The translations under genes and the position numbers were made by a program. Below, piece by piece: positions 34,165 through 42,778 of a DNA stretch of 62,329 bases (the stretch's first letter is position 1; each line of letters opens with the position of its first letter). Below the pieces are notes generated by a model, which had not been told where the DNA came from, searched no databases, and saw only the letters and a list, made by a program, of their open reading frames with translations. This DNA comes from Clostridia bacterium (lineage in GTDB: Bacteria; Bacillota; Clostridia; Oscillospirales; Acutalibacteraceae): contig JAFTVI010000022.1 in NCBI GenBank assembly GCA_017465825.1, positions 1 to 62,329 on the forward strand, written 5' to 3'.

Positions 34165-35637
34165 TTAATCTATATTACTTGAAGTAAACATTGAATGAAC
34201 AAGTGCGTGAATCCACACTACAAGTGAACCTACAACCGGAATATCCGAGAAACTCTTGAAGAAATCACAGAAGAAGCATTCGTTACTGCCTGTGTAGCCG
34301 TCACCGATATAAACCTCGCCTGCTACGTAGCTGTCAATATCCGCCTGTGTATTGAAAGGAACATCGTCAAGTGTTGCATTGGGGAGATATGTTTTTGCAA
34401 CATCGTAAAGTCTTGCTTCAACGAATGTACCGCTGTTTGTCTGCATAACTTCGCCCCATTTGTAAGCGATAGTTTCATAGCTGTCATTTTCAAGATCAAC
34501 AATATACTTACCCGATGTACTGCCGTATGCAAACCAATCTGTCCAGGCTGCCCAGCTGTTATAGCCTTTGTACGTCCAGAGAGTCCAGATAACGTCATTT
34601 GAATCATAAGCATTGATTGCGAAGTCAAGTGTTACCGACTCCCCTACGGGATGGAATTCACCCGCATACATAGGCACATCATAGTAGCAAGCCCAGCCGT
34701 TGGCAATTCTCGTTGTATAATCGGCTTCTGCATCGTCATACTGATGATACTGATAAACAACATTCTTCCAGCCGTACTCGTCAGGGTCAGGGAGCTTATC
34801 CATACTCCAGGTACCGATCATTGTTATAACTCTGTCAGGATCTTCTGCTCTGATTACATCGTAACAGTCATCATAAAATTCCCAATAATAGGAATATACT
34901 CTCTGTGTAAGAGGAACATTACACATCGGCTCGTTGAGAAGGTCAAACATAGCAATTGCCGGATCGCCTGCAAAACGCTCTGCAATAACTCTCCAAAGTT
35001 CCACAGCCTGTGCGCGATACCATTCACCCTTTGCATTCTGATCAAAGAAATGATAACTGTCGTTCAAACCTGCGTGATCAGTATCACCCTGACAACCGTT
35101 TGCACCGTGAAGGTCAAGGATTGCATAAAGACCGTACTTACGGCACATTTCAACTGCCCATTCAAGCCTTGAAATATCTATTTCACCGTTTTCATCAAGA
35201 ATCCAGGTGCCGTTGTCATCAGACTGGAAGTTTCTGTACCAGAAAGGAATTCTTACACAGTTGAAGCCCATATCTGCAATATTCTTGAAGTCAGCCTCAA
35301 CAATCCAGTTATCCTGATAAATATTTATCAGCTCATAGCAACCTTCAAGTCCGAAACGTTCGGTAAGTGTTCTGTATGTAACAAGATCACCCATACTGCC
35401 ATTATCAACAGGGCAGAACCAGTCTTCCATAATAAGCCAGCCGCCCAGATTAAGACCGCGAAGGAATACGTCTTCACCTTTAGCATTTACAAGCTTATAG
35501 CTCTCTGTGTGAAGTGCGTCATCTGCGTGGATAGCCACATTATCATCCGTTTCTGCAAAAACGGACACTGCAAGCACCGATGTTACAGATAATACAGCGA
35601 TAATTACCGAAAGGAATAATGATAAGATTTTTTTCAA
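34165..35637 (-). CDS. Secreted glycoside hydrolase family 5
   Basis: A 490-residue exported enzyme. The signal peptide covers residues 1 to about 28. The (beta/alpha)8 domain begins FLRGLNLGGWLIMEDWFCP (58-76), a form seen in exo-beta-1,3-glucanase-like GH5 proteins. FDLLNEP (231-237) holds acid/base E236 and YAGEFHP holds nucleophile E326; both are intact. The C-terminal about 60 residues (after CFFCDF) end in a hydrophobic segment of unknown role. No dockerin or carbohydrate-binding module is seen. TTG start at 35637 with AGGAGGC upstream. Substrate unproven: beta-glucan is likeliest, and a glycolipid-active GH5 is the alternative. Confidence 0.88.
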   Translation of the reverse strand: MKKILSLFLSVIIAVLSVTSVLAVSVFAETDDNVAIHADDALHTESYKLVNAKGEDVFLRGLNLGGWLIMEDWFCPVDNGSMGDLVTYRTLTERFGLEGCYELINIYQDNWIVEADFKNIADMGFNCVRIPFWYRNFQSDDNGTWILDENGEIDISRLEWAVEMCRKYGLYAILDLHGANGCQGDTDHAGLNDSYHFFDQNAKGEWYRAQAVELWRVIAERFAGDPAIAMFDLLNEPMCNVPLTQRVYSYYWEFYDDCYDVIRAEDPDRVITMIGTWSMDKLPDPDEYGWKNVVYQYHQYDDAEADYTTRIANGWACYYDVPMYAGEFHPVGESVTLDFAINAYDSNDVIWTLWTYKGYNSWAAWTDWFAYGSTSGKYIVDLENDSYETIAYKWGEVMQTNSGTFVEARLYDVAKTYLPNATLDDVPFNTQADIDSYVAGEVYIGDGYTGSNECFFCDFFKSFSDIPVVGSLVVWIHALVHSMFTSSNID

Positions 35638-35712
35638 AATTGCCGCCTCCTGAAATTTTTTACAAGTTGATTATATACTAAATTTTTCCGATTGTCTATA
35701 TTTTTAATAAAA

Positions 35713-35741
35713 AAAGTGTGCTGTACAAAACAACACACTTT
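35713..35741 (-). terminator. Terminator after glyQS
   Basis: AAAGTGTG pairs with CACACTTT around a loop that includes TGTAC; the minus strand continues into a run of seven T. Confidence 0.85.
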
Positions 35742-35750
35742 AAAAACTAA

Positions 35751-37130
35751 TCAGAATTCTATTTTGGATGCGATATATGCCTCGAGCTCGTCAATGGGAA
35801 GTCTTACCTGTTCCATTGTATCTCTGTCACGGACTGTTACGCAGCCGTCGGTTTCGCTGTCGAAGTCGTATGTGATGCAGAAAGGAGTACCGATTTCGTC
35901 CTCACGGCGGTATCTCTTGCCGATTGAGCCTGTTTCGTCAAAGTCAACCATAAACTTCTTATTGAGCTTTTCGTAAACCTCCATAGCCTTGTCGGAAAGC
36001 TTCTTTGAAAGGGGAAGAACAGCAGCCTTATAGGGAGCAACAACGGGACTCAAGTGAAGAACTACACGGACATCGTTCTTCTCAGCGTCGATAACTTCTT
36101 CATCGTATGCCTCGCAAAGAAGAGCAAGAACTGTTCTGTCAAGACCGTATGTGGACTCAATGATAAAGGGAATGAACTTCTCGTTTGTTTCGGGATCGAG
36201 ATAATCCATTTTCTGACCGCTGTATTCCTGATGTCTTGTAAGGTCGAAGTTGGTTCTGTTGTGAGTGCCGTTGATTTCGCCCCAGCCGAAGGGGAAAAGG
36301 AACTCGATATCACAAGCCGCTTTTGCATAATGCGCAAGCTTTTCGTGGTCGTGGAAACGCAGATGCTCTGCAGGAATACCAAGATCCTTATAATACTCCA
36401 TACCGTAGTTTTTGAAATACTCGTACAGATCTGTATCCGTGCCTTCCTTACAGAAAGTCTGGAACTCCATCTGTTCAAACTCAATTGTTCTGAATGTGAA
36501 GTTACCGGGAGTGATCTCATTTCTGAAAGCCTTACCGATCTGACCGATGCTGAAAGGAAGCTTTGCTCTCATTGAACGCTGAACGTTAAGATAGTTTACA
36601 TACTCGCCCTGTGCGTTTTCGGGACGGAGATAGATAACGCTCTTGCTGTTGTTTGTAACGCCCCTGAAGGTCTGGAACATAAGGTTAAATTCTCTTATGT
36701 CGGTAAAATTATGCTTGCCGCAGTTGGGACAGGGAATTGAATGGTCCTTGATATACTGGAACATCTCTTCCTTTGTCATACCGTCAGCGTGTGCATTCTC
36801 GTCAAAATCGTCAATAAGGTTGTCTGCTCTGTGACGCATCTTGCACTCTTTACAGTCAAGAAGAGGGTCGGAGAATGATGCTACGTGACCGCTTGCTTCC
36901 CATACTCTGGGGTGCATAAGGATATCAGCATCAACCTCATAGCTGTTCTTTCTCTCCTGAATAAATCTCTTTCTCCAGGTGTCTTTTACATTATTTTTAA
37001 GTCTTGCGCCGAGAGGGCCGTAGTCCCACGTATTGGCAAGACCGCCGTAGATATCGCTGCCTGCGAATATAAAACCTCTGCTCTTGCAAAGGGCAACAAT
37101 TTTTTCCATAGTTTTTTCGGTATTGTTCAT
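35751..37130 (-). CDS. glyQS: Glycyl-tRNA synthetase, single-chain type
   Basis: A 459-residue class II synthetase of the homodimeric type. Visible marks are GGLANTWDYGPLGARLKNN (about 26-44), the motif 2 segment FRNEITPGNFTFRTIEFEQMEFQ, and motif 3 ESTYGLDRTVLALL. A zinc-knuckle pair, CKEC and CPNC, lies in the insertion around 100-140. The C-terminal anticodon-binding domain is present. It charges tRNA-Gly in the cytoplasm. No T-box leader is seen upstream, unlike alaS in this window. The length is normal. Confidence 0.96.
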   Translation of the reverse strand: MNNTEKTMEKIVALCKSRGFIFAGSDIYGGLANTWDYGPLGARLKNNVKDTWRKRFIQERKNSYEVDADILMHPRVWEASGHVASFSDPLLDCKECKMRHRADNLIDDFDENAHADGMTKEEMFQYIKDHSIPCPNCGKHNFTDIREFNLMFQTFRGVTNNSKSVIYLRPENAQGEYVNYLNVQRSMRAKLPFSIGQIGKAFRNEITPGNFTFRTIEFEQMEFQTFCKEGTDTDLYEYFKNYGMEYYKDLGIPAEHLRFHDHEKLAHYAKAACDIEFLFPFGWGEINGTHNRTNFDLTRHQEYSGQKMDYLDPETNEKFIPFIIESTYGLDRTVLALLCEAYDEEVIDAEKNDVRVVLHLSPVVAPYKAAVLPLSKKLSDKAMEVYEKLNKKFMVDFDETGSIGKRYRREDEIGTPFCITYDFDSETDGCVTVRDRDTMEQVRLPIDELEAYIASKIEF

Positions 37131-37261
37131 TTTTATAACCTCCGATTTAATTCAGCATATAATTTTAAAGCAAAAAAATCCAAATGTCAAGATAATTATA
37201 CAATAATATATGAGTTAACAAAAAAATTCTGAATAAAAACTCATAATATGTAAATTTTTCC

Positions 37262-37290
37262 TTGACACAGCGTAATAAATTGTGATAGAC
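37262..37290 (+). promoter_or_regulatory. Candidate promoter of the attenuated ABC exporter operon
   Basis: TTGACA (37262-37267) and, 17 bases on, ATAGAC within TGTGATAGAC. The -10 is weak. It precedes the leader peptide by about 50 bases. Confidence 0.65.
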
Positions 37291-37340
37291 TTTCAATTAC
37301 TGTTAACAGAAAACTATTTTTTTGAAAGGAGATGGACAGA

Positions 37341-37391
37341 ATGATGAACAAAGCACATAATGCCGGGAATATTTTGTCCGTTTCAGAATAA
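37341..37391 (+). CDS. Sixteen-residue leader peptide of the ABC exporter operon
   Basis: MMNKAHNAGNILSVSE then stop, with a perfect ribosome site (AAAGGAG, 37325-37331) at good spacing. Codons from AAT (residue 7) onward form the 5' arm of a long hairpin that excludes the terminator at 37411-37437. Its position and structure match leader peptides of ribosome-mediated attenuators such as bmrB before bmrCD in Bacillus. The sequence itself matches none I know. Translating ribosomes reaching the stop would cover the arm, so a stall near the start would have the opposite effect. Confidence 0.72.
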   Translation: MMNKAHNAGNILSVSE

Positions 37392-37437
37392 CAGTAACGG
37401 ATAATATTGCAGTCCCGGCATTGTGTCGGGACTTTTT
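37359..37437 (+). promoter_or_regulatory. Transcription attenuator: antiterminator versus terminator
   Basis: Two exclusive structures are visible. The antiterminator pairs AATGCCGGG (37359-37367) with CCCGGCATT (37414-37422), AATATT (37368-37373) with AATATT (37403-37408), and TCCGTT (37377-37382) with AACGGA (37396-37401). The terminator pairs AGTCCCG (37411-37417) with CGGGACT (37427-37433), followed by TTTT. They share bases 37414-37417. A ribosome held at the leader start (footprint to about 37356) leaves the first arm free and favours read-through; one that finishes the leader covers the arm and favours termination. Confidence 0.8.
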
Positions 37438-37457
37438 AATTTTGAGAGGTTATGCTA

Positions 37458-39272
37458 ATGAAAAAAGAAAAAAAAGACCGTTTCGGCGTATTGAGAAATT
37501 CCTTATACGCCGCAAAAATCATAACGAAGGCATCCCCTGTTATGCTGCCGGGGTATACGCTTTCAATTTTCGGATATTTCTTCTTTGACAGGTATCTGAA
37601 AAATGTCATTTTCCTTGACAAAATGCTGGGAGTTATCACCGACGGCGGCACCTTTGAAACATTTATGAAAACTCTTATAATTTTCTGTATTGTAGGTATC
37701 GGTGCACAGTTCCTTGACTGCTTCGGTGATTATCTTTCCGCATCGGAAAACAAAAAGGTTTATAAGCTTTTAAACGAGCAGATTTTCAGAAAAGCCTGCA
37801 GCGTTGACGTCGAATGCTACGAAAACCCCAAATTCTACGACAATTACAAGCGTGCAACGGATGTTATCAACAACGATATGACGCTTGAGTTTTCCTGGTG
37901 TCTTAGCAATATGGTTGCATTTATTGTTGTCGGCGGCAGTCTTGCCTCGTACATATGCTCCGTTGACCCTAAAATTCTTTTCTTCCTTATCGGTATGGTT
38001 CCCTATGTTCTGCTGGAGTCCTTCAGGAACAAGCTCGAATACAAAAAGGATAAGGAAATGACACCCAACAACCGTAAAAAGGACTACGTTCAGCGAGTTG
38101 TATTCTTAAAGGATTTTTCAAAGGATATGCGCACCTCGGGCATATACAACGTTATGAAAACACGCTTTGAAAGAGCCGTTACAAGAAACTGTGAAATCAT
38201 AAAAAACTACGGCTGGAAAACTGCAATCATTGATGTTTTCGGCGGCTTTTTCAGCGAGATTCTTCCCATTGCAGGCACACTTATTTACGGTGTTTACGGC
38301 TTTATCAACGGCACGGTTTCCGTAGCACAGTTCGCTGTTCTCATAAGTGCAATAACAAGCCTTAAAGCTATGATTGAAAACATCGGCAGGGATCTGTCGG
38401 AAATTCAGAGAGTTTCTCTTTATTTCGGCAATTTAAGGACCTTCTTTGACTACAAAAACAGGCAGACAAACGGCTCTAAAAAAGCAGAAGAACTCAAATC
38501 GGTTGAATTCCGTAACGTAACGTTTACGTATCCAGGAGCAAAAAAGCCTTCACTTAAAAACGTATCACTCAGGGTTGATGCAAAAGAAACCATTGCAATC
38601 GTAGGCAAAAACGGCGCAGGCAAGTCCACGTTCGTAAAGCTTCTGCTTCGTTTTTACGACCCCGATGAGGGTGAAATCTTCTACAACGGCGTAAACATAA
38701 AAGAATACGATATGGAATCTCTCCGCAAGCGTGTGGGTACTGTTTTTCAGAATTACAAGGTGTTTGCACTGTCCGTTAACGAAAACGTGCTTTGCCGTGA
38801 ATGTGAAAATGACGATGACAGAGCGCACGCTGAATATGCACTTAAGAAAAGCGGTGTATTCGGTAAGATCAGCACACTTGAGAACGGTGCAGATACGGTT
38901 CTGACCCGTGAATTTGACGACAAGGGTGCAGGTCTTTCGGGCGGCGAACAGCAGAAGGTTGCGGCGGCAAGAATGTTTGCACATCCCTTTGATTTAGCCG
39001 TGCTTGACGAGCCCTCATCTGCACTTGATCCCATTGCCGAGTACAGGATGTATGAAAGTCTTATTGACGAAACAAAAAACAAAATGGTTATATACATTTC
39101 ACACAGGCTTTCAAGCGCCGTGCTGTCGGACAGAATTTATGTATTTGAAAACGGCACGGTTGCCGAATACGGCAGTCACGCTCAGCTGATGGAAAAGAAC
39201 GGCGTATATGCAGAGATGTTCACAATGCAGGCATCAAACTACAAAGACGGGGAGGAAGAAGCTGATGTTTAA
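37458..39272 (+). CDS. ABC exporter half-transporter, subunit 1
   Basis: A 604-residue fusion of an ABC membrane domain (residues about 1-330, six helices) and an ATPase domain. Walker A GKNGAGKS is near residue 390, the signature LSGGEQQKVAAAR near 495, and Walker B LAVLDEPSSALDP near 517; the switch histidine (ISHRLSS) is present. I prefer the ATG at 37458 because GAGAGG is eight bases away; the ATG at 37452 is too close. It pairs with subunit 2, whose start overlaps its stop by eight bases, suggesting a heterodimer. Both ATPase sites look complete. Placement behind a leader-peptide attenuator suggests export of a translation-inhibiting antibiotic. Confidence 0.9.
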   Translation: MKKEKKDRFGVLRNSLYAAKIITKASPVMLPGYTLSIFGYFFFDRYLKNVIFLDKMLGVITDGGTFETFMKTLIIFCIVGIGAQFLDCFGDYLSASENKKVYKLLNEQIFRKACSVDVECYENPKFYDNYKRATDVINNDMTLEFSWCLSNMVAFIVVGGSLASYICSVDPKILFFLIGMVPYVLLESFRNKLEYKKDKEMTPNNRKKDYVQRVVFLKDFSKDMRTSGIYNVMKTRFERAVTRNCEIIKNYGWKTAIIDVFGGFFSEILPIAGTLIYGVYGFINGTVSVAQFAVLISAITSLKAMIENIGRDLSEIQRVSLYFGNLRTFFDYKNRQTNGSKKAEELKSVEFRNVTFTYPGAKKPSLKNVSLRVDAKETIAIVGKNGAGKSTFVKLLLRFYDPDEGEIFYNGVNIKEYDMESLRKRVGTVFQNYKVFALSVNENVLCRECENDDDRAHAEYALKKSGVFGKISTLENGADTVLTREFDDKGAGLSGGEQQKVAAARMFAHPFDLAVLDEPSSALDPIAEYRMYESLIDETKNKMVIYISHRLSSAVLSDRIYVFENGTVAEYGSHAQLMEKNGVYAEMFTMQASNYKDGEEEADV

Positions 39273-41058
39273 GAAAAAAGAAAAAGGTCAGCACGGCGTT
39301 ATCAGTAACGTTTTCTTCCTTTTGAAAATAATGTTTCAAATTTCTCCGGGACTCGTTATCGGTGAAATTTTAACAGACATTATCACCACACTTCCCGACA
39401 AGCTCATATCCGTTATCGGTATCAAGTATGTTATTGACCAGATCGGCAAGCCAGACGGCGTACGCAACATCTTTATTGCCCTTGGCATAATGGTCGGTGT
39501 AATTATATTTGAAAACATTGTAAATGCCCTGTTCTTTGAGCTTTTTGCACACAGAGCAAGGGAAAAGATGTACTTGGGTATTCATTCAAAGCTTTATGAA
39601 AAGGCAATTTCTCTTGACCTTGCAAGCTATGACGATTCTTCATTTTACAGCGATTTCATACTTGCGATAGAAACATCGTCCGAAAATATCCGCAACATTC
39701 TCAATCTTGTAAGAGGATATGTGTCACAGATCATTGCTTTTATTTCAATAGGAACGATTATGTTCACCATTGATCCCGTATGCCTTGTGATAATTCTGTT
39801 TTTTGTTATCACATTCCTGCCCATAGGCAAGCATACAGGCAATCTGCAGATGCAACGCCGTGAAGCGATGAATGAAAAATACAGAAAAGCAAACTATTTC
39901 TCACGACTTTTCTATCTGCCCGAATTTGCAGGGGAAATGCGTATGCACTCTATCACGGGCATTTTCTTCAGGCGTTTCCGTGAAAGTGCAGACGACATTA
40001 CAAAAACACAGCGCAAATATGTAGGCAAAATCGACGGCTGGTTCTTCGTACAGGCGGTTGTTGTTCAGATAATAGGCTTTATGCTCGTACTTACCGCATA
40101 CATAGGATATCAGACGCTTGAAGTGGGGGCGCTCACGGCAAGCGACTTTGTTTCAACATTCAACGGCGCAGCGTCAATCAGCTCTTCGGTGCTTTTCCTT
40201 ACAGTTTATTCACTGCGTAATTTTACCGAGCGTTCAAAGATGATTGAAAAGTACAGAACGTTCCTGTCAACGGATTTTAAAATCAAGGACGGCGGACATA
40301 TTGCGCAGAACGGTGAGGCAAAAGATATTGAAATCAAAAACATAAGCTTTACTTATCCCGGCAACGACTCCCCTACCCTTAAAAATATCAGTATGACAAT
40401 TCATCCCGGTGAGAAAATCGCACTTGTAGGCTACAACGGCGCAGGCAAAACAACGCTTACCAATCTGTTGCTCCGTCTTTATGATGTAACAGAGGGTGAA
40501 ATCGTAATTGACGGCAGAGACATAAGGGAAGAAACCGTTACATCACACCGTGACCGCTTTGCCGCAGTATTTCAGGATTTCAAGATTTTCGGCGCAACCG
40601 TAGGCGAAAATGTGGCTCTTCAGGTGGATTACGATAAGGACAGAGTGCTTGAGGCACTGTCCCACGCAGGCTTCAGAAAAGAACTGCCCAAGGGCACGGA
40701 AACGATACTTCTCAGAGAATTCAGCGACGACGGATTATCACTCTCCGGCGGTGAGGAGCAAAAGGTGGCAATCGCGAGAGCGTTCTATAAAAAATGCCCC
40801 TATATCATACTTGATGAACCCAGTGCAAACCTTGACCCCGTTTCCGAATACGAGCTTAATCAGTCTATGATGGAGGCGGCAAAGGACAAGACGGTTATTT
40901 TTATTTCACACAGACTTTCAACAACACGCCACGCAGACAGAATATTTATGATGGAAAACGGCGAAATAGTGGAAAGAGGCTCACACGAGGAGCTGATGAA
41001 ATTAAACGGCAAGTATGCGTATATGTTTAATTTGCAGGCGGAAAAATATAAACAATAA
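39265..41058 (+). CDS. ABC exporter half-transporter, subunit 2
   Basis: A 597-residue membrane plus ATPase fusion. Six helices lie in residues about 1-320, Walker A is GYNGAGKT, the signature LSGGEEQKVAIARA, Walker B YIILDEPSANLDP, and the switch histidine is in FISHRLSTT. The ATG at 39265 lies inside the end of subunit 1 and follows GGGGAGGAAG. The protein ends YKQ and its stop is the TAA of AAACAATAA, the border of repeat R2d. It is about 30 percent alike to subunit 1 by eye, as in heterodimeric multidrug exporters. Confidence 0.9.
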   Translation: MFKKKEKGQHGVISNVFFLLKIMFQISPGLVIGEILTDIITTLPDKLISVIGIKYVIDQIGKPDGVRNIFIALGIMVGVIIFENIVNALFFELFAHRAREKMYLGIHSKLYEKAISLDLASYDDSSFYSDFILAIETSSENIRNILNLVRGYVSQIIAFISIGTIMFTIDPVCLVIILFFVITFLPIGKHTGNLQMQRREAMNEKYRKANYFSRLFYLPEFAGEMRMHSITGIFFRRFRESADDITKTQRKYVGKIDGWFFVQAVVVQIIGFMLVLTAYIGYQTLEVGALTASDFVSTFNGAASISSSVLFLTVYSLRNFTERSKMIEKYRTFLSTDFKIKDGGHIAQNGEAKDIEIKNISFTYPGNDSPTLKNISMTIHPGEKIALVGYNGAGKTTLTNLLLRLYDVTEGEIVIDGRDIREETVTSHRDRFAAVFQDFKIFGATVGENVALQVDYDKDRVLEALSHAGFRKELPKGTETILLREFSDDGLSLSGGEEQKVAIARAFYKKCPYIILDEPSANLDPVSEYELNQSMMEAAKDKTVIFISHRLSTTRHADRIFMMENGEIVERGSHEELMKLNGKYAYMFNLQAEKYKQ

Positions 41059-41243
41059 TTTATCATTGAGCGATAAATTATTGTTTAAGTAATAGGTAAG
41101 AAGTAATAGGGAATAAGTGTTGAAGGGGCTTTGCCCCTTACCCCGATATAATGGTTTAAAAGGCGAAGCCTTTTCCACACTTATTCATTCTTCACTATTC
41201 CTTCTTACTTCAAACAATAATTTAGCTTCGCTAAATTATTGTT
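41050..41243. repeat. R2 mosaic palindrome, copy d
   Basis: It begins AAACAATAATTTATC with a closing hairpin and ends with AATTTAGC-ttc-GCTAAATT. Inner arms are GTAATAGG-type words (left, 41088-41120) and their complement (right, 41177-41212). The core is GAAGGGGC-ttt-GCCCCTTACCCC plus AAAAGGC-gaa-GCCTTTT. The left border lies inside the 3' end of the exporter gene. Confidence 0.82.
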
Positions 41244-41275
41244 AAGGCAGAGGATTACTCCCCTGCCTTTTGTTT

Positions 41276-41527
41276 TTATTTTTCTTTTTTGAGTTGTTTT
41301 ACAAGCTGATTGCCGTAGACTGCCGCGCCCGTTACAAGCACGCCCTGTATTGCGGATGTTATGTTCCAGCCGCCCAGAGCCATAGCACCTACAACACCTA
41401 CAGGCAGCAAAATAACGGGTATCCATTTATCGGGAATCTTTTCGATATTCTTGATTATCTGTCCTATGACAATAAGCACGGGAATAAGTATAAGAGCGTT
41501 TTCCGTTATGTAAGTAAGAATTTCCAT
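41276..41527 (-). CDS. Phage holin-like small membrane protein
   Basis: An 83-residue protein with an outward N-terminus and two hydrophobic segments (about 10-28 and 35-68) separated by a short KNIEKIPDKW turn. It ends in a basic tail, KQLKKEK. Size, topology and the IPDKWIPVIL pattern fit Firmicutes phage holins. It would open the membrane for the lysozyme encoded at 42001. Last gene of the phage-derived operon; repeat R2e separates it from the previous gene. Confidence 0.8.
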   Translation of the reverse strand: MEILTYITENALILIPVLIVIGQIIKNIEKIPDKWIPVILLPVGVVGAMALGGWNITSAIQGVLVTGAAVYGNQLVKQLKKEK

Positions 41528-41545
41528 ATTTTCACCACCTTTCAG

Positions 41546-41732
41546 ACAATAATCCAGCGAAGCTGAATTATTGTTTAAATTAGCAATGAGCAGTGAGCAA
41601 TGAGCAATTGTTGAAGGGCTTCGCCCTTACCCATTATAATGGTTCAAAAGGCGGAGCCTTTTCCACACTTATTCCTTCTTCACTATTACTTCTTACTTCA
41701 AACAATAATTTAGCGGAGCTAAATTATTGTTT
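41546..41732. repeat. R2 mosaic palindrome, copy e (chimeric arms)
   Basis: The left end carries CAATAATCCAGC-gaa-GCTGAATTATTG and then GAGCAATGAGC words as in copy a. The right end carries ACACTTATTCCTTCTTC words as in copy d and AATTTAGC-gga-GCTAAATT. The inner arms therefore do not pair with each other. The core GAAGGGC-ttc-GCCCTTACCCATTATAAT is conserved. It lies inside an operon, between the 89-residue protein and holin genes. Confidence 0.82.
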
Positions 41733-42000
41733 ACCTGTGTGCCGACACATTAAGATGCTTTTCAAGCTTTTCTTTGGCTTTGGGGACGGTATGATTTGCA
41801 CCGAGCTGTTCAAGTCCGTCAAGACAGGCCTGCAAAGCGTAGCAGATAAGAGTATTTTCCTCTTTCATTGCCCTGATTTCCTCATTCTGCTTATTCTGCT
41901 TGAGATACCAGCGGTAACAGGCAAAAATCACACCGAAAACTATCGAAACAGCGGAGATAAGCTCTGCAACAGTTGTAAAAAATTCAATATTCAGTTCCAT
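41731..42000 (-). CDS. Small phage-type membrane protein next to the lysozyme
   Basis: An 89-residue protein with one membrane segment (about residues 10-30), then a charged helical tail (RWYLKQNKQNEEIRAMKEEN). It resembles the short membrane proteins found beside holins in Firmicutes prophages and may be a second holin or antiholin. Its start abuts the lysozyme stop. Function inferred only from place and topology. Confidence 0.65.
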   Translation of the reverse strand: MELNIEFFTTVAELISAVSIVFGVIFACYRWYLKQNKQNEEIRAMKEENTLICYALQACLDGLEQLGANHTVPKAKEKLEKHLNVSAHR

Positions 42001-42777
42001 TTACTCTATCCCTGCCGAATCCCTTAAAATATGTCTTGCATCAGCGGCTGTTATGTTGCCGTCACCGTCAACATCGGCAAGTATAATTTCATCATTTGTA
42101 AGCTTTTCCGTACCGGCTGACGCTCTGAGAACCTTTCTCGCATCTGCGGCAGTGACCTTTCCGTCACCGTCCGCGTCACCTTCAACAAAGCTTGTGTAGC
42201 AGTAATTAAGGTCAAAGTTGCCCTCAAAGCCGTTGAACTTACCTGTTTTTGAATACTGCCAGATGTCGTACTTCCCATTATATGTACACTGTTTATTATA
42301 TTGTGCAATCCATTTGGGATATTCACCGTACCAGCTGTCGGTAAGATATGTATCGTACCAATACTTATTCGCATAAGTGCCGTAACGATAACCGGCGGCT
42401 GTTATTCTTTCGCAAAAAACTTTTGCTATTTCAAGAATTTTATCCTTACCGAGAGCCGAAATTCTTGATTCCTCAAGGTCAAGAAAAACAGGATAATCCG
42501 GATTATGTCCCTCGAGCAGTCTTAATACGTGCTTTGCTTCGTTTTTCGCTTTGTCAACGGTGGTTGCATAACTGTAAAGATACACGCCGTAGGGAATTTT
42601 TTTCTCCTCGCAGGCGTTCACGTTTGCAAGCCACTGCGCATCGTCCTGATTAGCGTAGTTACCGCCGTAGCCGCAACGGATGATTACAAAATCAACGTTG
42701 TTTTTCATCTTGTCCCAGTCAATTCTGCCGTTTGAATAAGAAACATCTATTCCCTTTGCAATTATATTCTTCTGCAT
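42001..42777 (-). CDS. GH25 lysozyme with C-terminal type I dockerin
   Basis: A 258-residue protein. Residues 1 to about 195 are a GH25 muramidase: GIDVSYSNGRIDW (9-21) with D11, FLDLEES (98-104) with catalytic D100 and E102, and YDIWQYS (170-176). Residues 199-258 are two dockerin repeats with calcium loops DADGDGKVTAAD (201-212) and DVDGDGNITAAD (235-246), each followed by AR-x-LR. There is no signal peptide, as expected for a holin-dependent endolysin. The ATG at 42777 follows AAGGAGATG. A cohesin-binding module on a phage-style lysin is unusual and suggests anchoring to a scaffoldin or wall protein. Confidence 0.9.
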   Translation of the reverse strand: MQKNIIAKGIDVSYSNGRIDWDKMKNNVDFVIIRCGYGGNYANQDDAQWLANVNACEEKKIPYGVYLYSYATTVDKAKNEAKHVLRLLEGHNPDYPVFLDLEESRISALGKDKILEIAKVFCERITAAGYRYGTYANKYWYDTYLTDSWYGEYPKWIAQYNKQCTYNGKYDIWQYSKTGKFNGFEGNFDLNYCYTSFVEGDADGDGKVTAADARKVLRASAGTEKLTNDEIILADVDGDGNITAADARHILRDSAGIE

Positions 42778-42778
42778 A

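Noticed and set aside
37131-37330. T-box leader for glyQS
   Set aside because: The region upstream of glyQS on the minus strand lacks the T-box sequence and a specifier stem; the structure there belongs to the opposite-strand exporter leader.
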